DNA of 22,261 nt from Streptomyces wedmorensis (GTDB taxonomy: Bacteria; Actinomycetota; Actinomycetes; Streptomycetales; Streptomycetaceae), in assembly GCF_000716445.1 (NCBI RefSeq), contig NZ_JNWK01000086.1, forward strand, positions 1 through 22,261, in the 5' to 3' direction. This document shows, one piece after another, positions 1-7,215 of this stretch. A program made the position numbers and the translations under genes. The notes under the pieces were generated by a model, which was not told the origin of the DNA, made no database searches, and was given only the letters and a program-made list of their open reading frames with translations. Each line of letters begins with the position of its first letter. Positions within the stretch are counted from its first letter, which is position 1.

Positions 1-92
1 CCAGTAGCTCCGCTACGAGGGCGCCCCGGCCGCACGCCGATCGCACGCACCGAACGACCCGGCCTGATCCGACGCGAATTGTCAGACAGGCC

Positions 93-392
93 CTAGGAGG
101 GCAGCTCCTCCCGGTACGCGGCGATCCCGTCGGCCGTCTTGGTCGCGTAGAACTCCGTGATCCGGTACGCGCACACGCCCTCGACGCTGAAGGGGTCGGC
201 CGCCGCGATCCTCTCGATCTCCGCGCGGTCGACCCCGGCGGCCAGGATCACCCCGCCGTCCCGCGGGTTCTTCCGGCCGGACGCGAGGAACACGCCCTCG
301 GCATAGCACGCGTCGAGCCACTCGACGTGCGCGTCGAGCAGCGCGTCCACCCGCTCGACGGGAGCGGTGTAGGTCAATTCGAGTACGAACAT
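93..392 (-). CDS. YciI family protein
   Basis: A 99-residue protein of the YciI-like ferredoxin-fold family (dimeric alpha/beta barrel). The family is small and cytosolic, and its members mostly lack a defined substrate; some act as lyases or dehalogenases. The N-terminus MFVLELTYTAP is the first beta strand. His22 in the AHVEWL segment sits where the conserved YciI histidine lies, and the GVFLASGRK segment (residues 33-41) is the typical second strand and loop. The length equals that of a full family member. The ATG at 392 begins at the fold's first strand. No Shine-Dalgarno is visible; instead a TAGCCT hexamer on the minus strand ends 7 nt before the ATG, which suggests a leaderless transcript. 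It lies 95 nt downstream of the GNAT gene on the same strand. The family call is confident; the function is unknown. Confidence 0.85.
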   Translation of the reverse strand: MFVLELTYTAPVERVDALLDAHVEWLDACYAEGVFLASGRKNPRDGGVILAAGVDRAEIERIAAADPFSVEGVCAYRITEFYATKTADGIAAYREELPS

Positions 393-487
393 GATCGCCA
401 GGCTACCCGTGCCCCCGGCGGCCGTCCGGCCCCGTCCCGATCCCACGTCCGGTCCACCCGGCGTGACCGGCCCACGGCGGGCGGGCT

Positions 488-1021
488 CTACAGCGGGCTC
501 GCGATCCGGTACAGCACGCTGGGGCGCAGCGGCCCCTCGGGCACGGTGAGGTCGTCGAAGTCGTCCTCCGGGGCGCGGGTCATGCCGATCCGGCGCATCA
601 CCGCCTGGGACCGGAGGTTGGCGGCCGTCGTCACGGCGAGGATCTCGGGAAGCCCGAGCGTCCCGAAGCCGTGGGCCAGGACCGCCCGCGCGGCCTCGGT
701 GGCGTAGCCGTTGCCCCAGGCCGAGCGGGCAAGCCGCCAGCCGATCTCCACGCCCTCGAACGGCAGGCCGTCGTCCACCTCGTCCAGGCCGGCGAAGCCG
801 GCGAACGCGCCGGTGTCCCGCACCTCGACCGCCCACCACCCGAAGCCGCGCCGCTCGAAATCGGCCTGGAAGCGGGCCACGGAAGCGTCGCTCTGCTCGC
901 GGGTGAGCAGGTCGCCCAGGTGCTCCCGGACCTCGGGATCGGCGTTCATCGCCGCCCACGGTTCCAGGTCGGAGTCACGCCATGCGCGAATGATGAGGCG
1001 GTCGGTACGCAGTTCGGTCAT
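488..1021 (-). CDS. GNAT family N-acetyltransferase (RimJ/RimL type)
   Basis: A 177-residue acetyl-CoA-dependent N-acetyltransferase of the RimJ/RimL branch (Acetyltransf_3). The opening RTDRLIIRAWRDSDL is the characteristic first strand of this branch. The acetyl-CoA pyrophosphate-binding loop is SAWGNGYATEAA near residues 100-111. A helix with ANLRSQAVMRRIGM (residues 134-147) is the usual C-terminal part of the CoA site. Length is normal for the family. Members acetylate protein N-termini, polyamines or antibiotics; the substrate here cannot be told from sequence. The ATG at 1021 fits the conserved N-terminus, with no good Shine-Dalgarno before it. The gene is divergent from endonuclease V across 123 bp. 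Family assignment is secure. Confidence 0.9.
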   Translation of the reverse strand: MTELRTDRLIIRAWRDSDLEPWAAMNADPEVREHLGDLLTREQSDASVARFQADFERRGFGWWAVEVRDTGAFAGFAGLDEVDDGLPFEGVEIGWRLARSAWGNGYATEAARAVLAHGFGTLGLPEILAVTTAANLRSQAVMRRIGMTRAPEDDFDDLTVPEGPLRPSVLYRIASPL

Positions 1022-1144
1022 GCCGCACAGCCAACGCGAGCCGTCCGCCCGGGACAATTCCTTTTCCCCGGGTGGCTTCCTGCCGGGCGCCGCCGACCCG
1101 GGCCCGATCGAGAGGACGAGGACACCGCCTAGGGTGGGCCCATC

Positions 1145-1849
1145 ATGACGATCATCGGGATTCCGGCGGGCTGGCCCGCCGACGAGGACGCCGCGCGGGG
1201 CGTACAGCGGGAGTTGCGGAAGCGGCTCGTGCTCGGGGAGAGCGGGCCGGTGCCGGGGGAGGGGCACGTCACCGGGCTCGACGTGGCCTACGACGACGAG
1301 CGGGACCTCGTCGCCGCGGCGGCCGTCGTGCTCGACGCGCGGACCCTGGAGGTGGTGGAGGAGTCCACGGCGGTCGGCCGGGTCTCCTTCCCGTACGTCC
1401 CCGGGCTCCTCGCCTTCCGGGAGATCCCGACCGTCCTCGCCGCGCTCGGCGCCCTCACCGCCGACCCGGGCCTCCTGGTCTGCGACGGCTACGGCCTCGC
1501 CCACCCCCGCCGCTTCGGCCTCGCCAGCCACCTCGGGGTGCTCACCGGACGGCCGTCCATCGGCGTCGCCAAGAACCCCTTCACCTTCACGTACGAGCAA
1601 CCGGGCGGCGCGCGCGGCGACTTCGCCCCGCTGCTCGCGGACGGGGAGGAGGTCGGCAGGGCCCTGCGTACCCAGGCCGGGGTCAAGCCCGTCTACGTCT
1701 CCGTGGGCCACCGCGTCTCCCTCGACAACGCCTGCGCCCACACCCTGCTGCTCTCCCCGCGCTACCGCGTGCCCGAGACCACCCGCCACGCCGACTCGCT
1801 CTGCCGCAAGGCGCTCAAGGAGGCACAGGGGGCACCCGGGTCCGTCTGA
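1145..1849 (+). CDS. nfi: Endonuclease V (deoxyinosine 3'-endonuclease)
   Basis: A 234-residue endonuclease V, slightly longer than the roughly 220-residue bacterial norm. The enzyme nicks DNA at the second phosphodiester bond 3' of hypoxanthine (deaminated adenine) and starts alternative excision repair. All expected active-site features are visible: the metal-binding Asp46 in GLDVAYDDE, the wedge motif FPYVPGLLAFRE (residues 82-93) with Glu93, Asp114 in CDGYGLAHPRR, and the lysine of SIGVAKN (Lys143). The ATG at 1145 gives the usual short N-terminal extension. A TAGGGT hexamer at 1130-1135 may be its -10 element, which would leave a very short leader. No partner gene is in the same operon; a possible damage-inducible promoter lies just downstream at 1882. 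Identification is very secure. Confidence 0.96.
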   Translation: MTIIGIPAGWPADEDAARGVQRELRKRLVLGESGPVPGEGHVTGLDVAYDDERDLVAAAAVVLDARTLEVVEESTAVGRVSFPYVPGLLAFREIPTVLAALGALTADPGLLVCDGYGLAHPRRFGLASHLGVLTGRPSIGVAKNPFTFTYEQPGGARGDFAPLLADGEEVGRALRTQAGVKPVYVSVGHRVSLDNACAHTLLLSPRYRVPETTRHADSLCRKALKEAQGAPGSV

Positions 1850-1881
1850 GTACCCCGGGTGAGTAGCCGTACGGATGCCAG

Positions 1882-1904
1882 TTGTCAGACCCTCGCGGCA
1901 GAGT
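1882..1904 (+). promoter_or_regulatory. Degenerate RecA-NDp (PafBC-type) promoter candidate
   Basis: TTGTCAGAC at 1882-1890, an 8-nt gap, then CAGAGT at 1899-1904. The actinobacterial RecA-independent DNA-damage promoter consensus is TTGTCRGTG-N8-TANNNT. Here the first seven bases and the spacing match; the TG of the -35 block and the first T of the -10 do not. The -10-like block ends 7 nt before the ATG of the 39-aa peptide. Confidence 0.4.
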
Positions 1905-1911
1905 GGGGGTC

Positions 1912-2031
1912 ATGACAGTTCGCGTTCCCGCACCCCGTGGTCTCACCGTCGCCCTCGCCGTCGGCGGGGCCTCCGCCCTCGCCTGGGCCTGCGCCATCCT
2001 GTACGTCCTCGCGGACTGGACGCTCGGATGA
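1912..2031 (+). CDS. Small single-span membrane peptide (39 aa), function unknown
   Basis: A 39-codon reading frame, ATG at 1912 and TGA at 2029-2031, encoding a short basic N-terminus (MTVRVPAPRG) followed by one hydrophobic span of about 24 residues that ends in ADWTLG. A purine-rich GGGGG run lies only 2 nt before the ATG, and a possible damage-type promoter ends 7 nt upstream, so the message may be leaderless. No family is recognised. Size and topology resemble small stress-induced membrane peptides such as TisB or SidA, but there is no sequence similarity that I can claim. It lies between endonuclease V and the 3' end of the oppositely oriented gene at 2179. A second frame starts on an ATGA overlap at 2028 but looks spurious. 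Without the promoter the coding call would rest on hydrophobicity alone. Confidence 0.5.
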   Translation: MTVRVPAPRGLTVALAVGGASALAWACAILYVLADWTLG

Positions 2032-2178
2032 CCGTACGCCCGCGCCGTGGCGCGGCCGACCGCCCGGACGCCCGCGGACCGGACGCGTTCCACCGCCGGT
2101 CGCCGGCGGAGAGGCGGCGCGCCGAGGCCCGGCGGGCGATCCCCTCCGCCCCGTCCGTCCCTGAGGCGGCGCCCCGCG

Positions 2179-3438
2179 TCAGCCCCGGTGGGCCACCCGG
2201 AAGCGGATGCCCGCCGCGCGCAGCCGTTCGGTGAGGGCATCGCCCATCGCCACCGCCGTCGTGACCTGCCCGGCGGTCTTCGGCAGCGGGTCGAAGGCGA
2301 GGCAGAGGGCCGATTCGGCGAGCATCTTGGCCGTCTCGTCATAACCGGGGTCGCCGCCCGACACCTCGGTGAAGACCCGCCGCCCGCCGCCCTCGCCGAC
2401 GAACCGGACCGAGAACCAGCTGCGGGCGCGCCGCTCGGCCGAAGGGCCCTCGCCCGCCGAGTAACGCTCCATCAGCCAGCCGCGCACCGAGGGGAGTTGG
2501 GCGGCCGCGACACCGGCGCCGACGGCGGCCGCACCGCCGAGGGCCATCGGCAGCGTCTTCACGGAGGCGTAGTGCCGGTAGCGGAAGTCCGGCCCGTACC
2601 GCTCCAGGCCCGCGGCCGAGCGCGCCACGATCTGCGGGTCGAGGGTCGGCAGCGGGAGCGCCCAGGTGCCGGTCTCCGTGCTGAACCGCGGTCCGCCCAG
2701 CGGCGCGCGGGCCCGGCGTCCCACCAGACGCGGTTCGTGCAGGTGCCGTTCGTGCGCGGCCCGCAGGATCTCCCGCCCCCGGCCGAGCGCGGTGAGCGCG
2801 GAGGCGAAGGTGCCGCCGGAGAAGGCGGCCCCGGCCCGGACGAATCCGTCGACGCGGAGCGGCACGCCCTCGGGGAGCTGCTGGACGGTGAAGTACACGC
2901 CCAGGTCGTGGGGGACGGAGTCGAAGCCGCAGGCGTGCACGATCCGGGCGCCGGTCTCCCGGGCGCGCGCGTCGTGCCGCACGTAGGTCAGGTCGACGAA
3001 CTCGGCCTCTCCGGTGAGGTCCACGCAGTCCGTGCCGGCCTCCGCGCAGGCGGCGACGAGCCCGTCGCCGTACCAGACGTAGGGCCCGACCGTGGTCGCC
3101 ACGACCCGGGTCGACTCGGCGAGGTCGCGCAGCGAGTCCGGGTCGTCGGCGTCGGCGACGACGAGCGGCAGCCCGGCGCAGTGCGGCCACCGCTCGGCGA
3201 GCCGGTCGCGGAGGGCGGCGAGCGCCGTCCGGTTGCGGCCGGCGAGCGCCCAGCGGCACTCCGCCGGAGCGTGCCCGGCCAGATACTCCGCGGTGAGCTC
3301 GCCGACGAACCCGGTCGCTCCGAAGAGGACCACGTCGTACGGCCTCTCACCGGAGGCGGCCGCCGTGCCGGCCGCCGCCTCCACCGCGTCCGAAGGTCCC
3401 GCCCCGGCCTCGCGCCCGGTGCCCGCCCCTGTGTCCAT
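2179..3438 (-). CDS. Saccharopine dehydrogenase-like / trans-acting enoyl reductase family NADP-binding protein
   Basis: A 419-residue cytosolic or membrane-associated oxidoreductase. After a low-complexity Ala/Gly-rich N-terminus (about 30 residues), the Rossmann motif VVLFGATGFVGELTA (residues 36-50) binds NAD(P). The central strand HACGFDSVPHDLG is typical of the saccharopine-dehydrogenase-like group that includes the mycobacterial trans-acting enoyl reductase of phthiocerol and phenolphthiocerol lipid synthesis (about 418 residues, so length agrees). A hydrophobic stretch LPMALGGAAAVGAGVAAAQL lies about three quarters along. True saccharopine dehydrogenase activity is unlikely. The ATG at 3438 is preceded by GAGGGCAGG; a longer in-frame start upstream would cross the divergent promoter region and was rejected. 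It is divergent from the beta-oxidation operon, so a role in acyl or lipid reduction is plausible but inferred. Confidence 0.85.
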   Translation of the reverse strand: MDTGAGTGREAGAGPSDAVEAAAGTAAASGERPYDVVLFGATGFVGELTAEYLAGHAPAECRWALAGRNRTALAALRDRLAERWPHCAGLPLVVADADDPDSLRDLAESTRVVATTVGPYVWYGDGLVAACAEAGTDCVDLTGEAEFVDLTYVRHDARARETGARIVHACGFDSVPHDLGVYFTVQQLPEGVPLRVDGFVRAGAAFSGGTFASALTALGRGREILRAAHERHLHEPRLVGRRARAPLGGPRFSTETGTWALPLPTLDPQIVARSAAGLERYGPDFRYRHYASVKTLPMALGGAAAVGAGVAAAQLPSVRGWLMERYSAGEGPSAERRARSWFSVRFVGEGGGRRVFTEVSGGDPGYDETAKMLAESALCLAFDPLPKTAGQVTTAVAMGDALTERLRAAGIRFRVAHRG

Positions 3439-3523
3439 GCCTGCCCTCGTCTCGGCCGTGCCGCGCCGCCGCGCGCGGTCGTCGTCGGCGGAGGATAGCG
3501 GAAGTCGGCGGCCCGCCGATTTC

Positions 3524-3533
3524 CAAGCGCTTG
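3524..3533. promoter_or_regulatory. CAAGCGCTTG palindrome, KstR2-like operator candidate
   Basis: A perfect 10-bp palindrome in the 181-bp divergent region. With flanks it reads TCCAAGCGCTTGCT, matching the KstR2 consensus ANCAAGNNCTTGNT except for the first base. It lies 15 nt upstream of the proposed -35 element of the operon. The binding protein is unknown; no TetR-family regulator is in the window. Confidence 0.45.
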
Positions 3534-3547
3534 CTCGGCCGGGGGGC

Positions 3548-3576
3548 TTGTGCCGAGTGGAACACGTTCCTAGCAT
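3548..3576 (+). promoter_or_regulatory. Core promoter candidate of the beta-oxidation operon
   Basis: TTGTGC (3548-3553) and TAGCAT (3571-3576) are separated by 17 nt, the optimal spacing for the housekeeping sigma factor. Transcription would begin near 3583, leaving a leader of about 37 nt with a G-rich ribosome site (GGGGG, 3611-3615) before the ATG at 3620. The spacer is filled by the inverted repeat described separately. Confidence 0.5.
3558..3571. promoter_or_regulatory. GGAAC-N2-GTTCC inverted repeat, KstR-like operator candidate
   Basis: TGGAACACGTTCCT: the arms GGAAC and GTTCC (3559-3563, 3566-3570) flank AC. The KstR consensus is TNNAACNNGTTNNA; all fixed positions match except the last, which is T instead of A. 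Occupation would cover the promoter spacer and block RNA polymerase, consistent with repression relieved by an acyl-CoA thioester. Confidence 0.5.
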
Positions 3577-3619
3577 CTCCGGTGTTACATCATTGGTGTC
3601 ACACACTCCTGGGGGCTCG

Positions 3620-4777
3620 ATGAGCACGACGCACACCGCCGTGAACGGCCCGCTCACCGGCGTACGCGTGGTCGAACTCGCCGGGATCGGCCCCGGGCCC
3701 TTCGCCGCCATGCTCCTCGCCGACCTCGGCGCCGACGTCGTCCGCGTCGACCGCCCCGGCGGCGCCGGGCTCGGCATCGACCCGGCCCGCGACCTCACCA
3801 ACCGCAACAAGCGCTCCGTCCTCGTCGACCTCAAGGCCGAGGACGGCCCCGCCACCGTCCTCGACCTCGTCGAACGCGCCGACATCCTCGTCGAGGGCTA
3901 CCGGCCCGGCGTCGCCGAACGCCTCGGCGTCGGCCCCGAGCCGTGCCTCGCCCGCAACCCGCGCCTCGTCTACGGCCGGATGACCGGCTGGGGCCAGGAC
4001 GGACCGCTCGCCCCCACCGCCGGGCACGACATCGGGTACATCGCGATCACCGGCGCCCTCGGCATGATCGGCCCCGACCCCGACGGCCCGCCGACCGTCC
4101 CCGCCAACCTCGTGGGCGACTACGCGGGCGGCTCCCTCTACCTGGTCATCGGCGTCCTCGCCGCCCTCCAGCACGCGCGGGCGCACGGCGAGGGCCAGGT
4201 CGTCGACGCCGCGATCGTCGACGGCACCGCCCACCTCACCACCATGATCCACGGCATGCTCGCGGCCGGCGGCTGGCAGGACCGCCGCGGAGTCAACCTC
4301 CTCGACGGCGGCTGCCCCTTCTACGGCGTGTACGAGACCTCCGACGGCGGCCACATGGCGGTCGGCGCCCTGGAAGAGCGGTTCTACGCCGAGTTCGTCC
4401 GCCTCCTCGGCGTCGAGGACGCCGCCCCCGCCCGCCACGACCTCGCCCGCTGGCCCGAACTGCGCAAGGCCGTCGCCGACCGCTTCCGGAGCCGCACCCG
4501 CGAGGAGTGGACGGCCGTCTTCGACGGCACCGACGCCTGCGTCGCCCCCGTCCTCTCCCTCCGCGAGGCACCCGGCCACCCGCACCTGGCCGCCCGTGCC
4601 ACCTTCACCGAGCGGGACGGCATCGCGCAGCCCGCCCCCGCACCCCGCTTCTCCGCCACCCCCGGCACCCTGCGCACGGGCCCGGCCCTCCCCGGCGCCC
4701 ACACCGCCGACGTCGCCCGCGACTGGGCCGTACCCGCCCTCGACAGCCCGACCGAGACCCAGGAGACCGAAGCATGA
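3620..4777 (+). CDS. Alpha-methylacyl-CoA racemase (CaiB/BaiF family III)
   Basis: A 385-residue member of the CoA-transferase family III fold. It most resembles the mycobacterial racemase MCR, which interconverts (2R)- and (2S)-2-methylacyl-CoA so that branched chains and sterol side chains can enter beta-oxidation. The residues that MCR uses are all present: Arg95 in VEGYRPG, His136 in TAGHDIGYIA, Asp167 in VGDYAGG and Glu252 in VGALEERFYAE. Other family blocks are VVELAGIGPGPFAAMLLADL near the N-terminus and GQVVDAAIVDG (192-202). The ATG at 3620 follows a G-rich ribosome site and starts at the usual N-terminus; an upstream in-frame extension would run through the operator region. Its stop overlaps the next gene's start by 4 nt (ATGA), implying translational coupling. 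A CoA-transferase is the alternative, less likely given the Glu252 context. Confidence 0.9.
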   Translation: MSTTHTAVNGPLTGVRVVELAGIGPGPFAAMLLADLGADVVRVDRPGGAGLGIDPARDLTNRNKRSVLVDLKAEDGPATVLDLVERADILVEGYRPGVAERLGVGPEPCLARNPRLVYGRMTGWGQDGPLAPTAGHDIGYIAITGALGMIGPDPDGPPTVPANLVGDYAGGSLYLVIGVLAALQHARAHGEGQVVDAAIVDGTAHLTTMIHGMLAAGGWQDRRGVNLLDGGCPFYGVYETSDGGHMAVGALEERFYAEFVRLLGVEDAAPARHDLARWPELRKAVADRFRSRTREEWTAVFDGTDACVAPVLSLREAPGHPHLAARATFTERDGIAQPAPAPRFSATPGTLRTGPALPGAHTADVARDWAVPALDSPTETQETEA

Positions 4778-5916
4778 AGCGCCAGCTGTACACCGCCGAC
4801 CACGAGGCCTTCCGGGCGGTCGTCCGCACCTTCCTGGAGAAGGAGGTGCTGCCCCACTACGCGCGGTGGGAGAAGGACGGCATCGTCTCCCGCGAGGTCT
4901 GGCTCGCCGCCGGACGACAGGGCCTGCTGGGCCTCGCCGTCGACGAGGAGTACGGCGGCGGCGGCAACCCCGACTTCCGCTACGGCGCCGTCCTCGCCGA
5001 GGAGTTCACCCGCGCCGGGGCGCCCGGCCTCGCCATCGGCCTGCACAACGACATCATCGGCCCGTACCTCACCTCGCTCGCCACCGAGGAGCAGAAGCGG
5101 CGCTGGCTGCCCGGTTTCTGCTCCGGCGAGATCGTCACGGCCATCGCCATGACGGAACCCGGCGCCGGCTCGGACCTCCAGGGCATCCGTACGACCGCCG
5201 AGGACCACGGCGACCACTGGATCCTCAACGGATCCAAGACCTTCATCTCCAACGGCATCCTCGCCGACCTGGTCGTCGTCGTCGCCCGCACCACCCCCGA
5301 GGGCGGCGCCCACGGCCTGTCCCTGCTCGTCGTCGAGCGCGGCGCCGAGGGCTTCGAGCGCGGCCGGAACCTCGACAAGATCGGCCAGAAGTCGCAGGAC
5401 ACCGCCGAGCTGTTCTTCACCGACGTACGCGTCCCCAAGGAGAACCTGCTCGGCGAGCTCAACGGCGCCTTCGTCCACCTGATGACCAACCTCGCCCAGG
5501 AACGCCTCGCCATCGCCGTCGCCGGCATCGCGGCGGCCGAGCACCTCCTGGAGATCACCACCCGGTACGTCAAGGAACGCGAGGCCTTCGGCCGTCCCCT
5601 CGCCAAGCTCCAGCACGTCCGCTTCGAGATCGCCGAGATCGCCACCGAGTGCGCCGTCACCCGGACCTTCGTCGACCGCTGCATCGAGGAGCACGCGGCC
5701 GGCGCCCTCGACGCCGTCCACGCCTCCATGGCCAAGTGGTGGGCGACCGAACTCCAGAAGCGCACCGCCGACCGCTGCCTGCAACTGCACGGCGGATACG
5801 GCTACATGAGCGAATTCCCGGTCGCCCGCGCCTACACCGACGGCCGCATCCAGACCATCTACGGCGGCACCACCGAGATCATGAAGGAGATCATCGGCCG
5901 TTCCCTCCTCGGCTGA
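4774..5916 (+). CDS. Acyl-CoA dehydrogenase, long-chain (LCAD) type
   Basis: A 380-residue FAD-dependent acyl-CoA dehydrogenase catalysing the first alpha-beta oxidation of acyl-CoA, passing electrons to an electron-transfer flavoprotein. The FAD/substrate motif is [16 protein letters not shown] (124-139), with the second block [13 protein letters not shown] (149-161). The C-terminus reads [18 protein letters not shown], then [15 protein letters not shown]. The usual catalytic Glu of short- and medium-chain enzymes is Gly364 here. The base is instead expected at Glu243 in LAQERLAIA, the arrangement of LCAD and isovaleryl-CoA dehydrogenase, both of which tolerate long or branched substrates. 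That suits the racemase with which it shares an ATGA overlap. No gene for electron-transfer flavoprotein is nearby. Confidence 0.94.
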   Translation: MKRQLYTADHEAFRAVVRTFLEKEVLPHYARWEKDGIVSREVWLAAGRQGLLGLAVDEEYGGGGNPDFRYGAVLAEEFTRAGAPGLAIGLHNDIIGPYLTSLATEEQKRRWLPGFCSGEIVTAIAMTEPGAGSDLQGIRTTAEDHGDHWILNGSKTFISNGILADLVVVVARTTPEGGAHGLSLLVVERGAEGFERGRNLDKIGQKSQDTAELFFTDVRVPKENLLGELNGAFVHLMTNLAQERLAIAVAGIAAAEHLLEITTRYVKEREAFGRPLAKLQHVRFEIAEIATECAVTRTFVDRCIEEHAAGALDAVHASMAKWWATELQKRTADRCLQLHGGYGYMSEFPVARAYTDGRIQTIYGGTTEIMKEIIGRSLLG

Positions 5917-5962
5917 CCTCCCGCCGCCCCGCTGTACCCACCCTCATCGCGAAAGGCTTCCC

Positions 5963-7177
<1,215 letters not shown>

Positions 7178-7215
7178 CCGTCCCGCCCGCACCCCTCTTA
7201 CGGAGAAGCAGAGCC

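Noticed and set aside
1..92. Possible RNA gene or gene remnant at the left edge (GTAGC-TCC-GCTAC stem at 4-16)
   Set aside because: The stem is 5 bp only, with no tRNA arms or reading frame visible; nothing can be supported there.
79..95. A second TTGTCAGAC identical to the 1882 -35 block
   Set aside because: No TANNNT follows at the 8-nt gap, and it abuts the 3' end of the minus-strand YciI gene, so no gene is placed to use it.
2093..2109. Short hairpin CCGCCGG-TCG-CCGGCGG between convergent genes
   Set aside because: Only 7 bp with a 3-nt loop and no T-run; such stems are frequent by chance at this G+C content.
2028..2234. A 68-codon frame starting on an ATGA overlap with the 39-aa peptide stop
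   Set aside because: The product is Arg/Pro-rich low complexity typical of off-frame GC-rich DNA, and it runs into the 3' end of the opposite gene at 2179.
3439..3885. N-terminal extension of the saccharopine-dehydrogenase-like protein across the divergent region
   Set aside because: It would overlap the promoter, both operator candidates and the start of the racemase gene, and its residues look non-coding.
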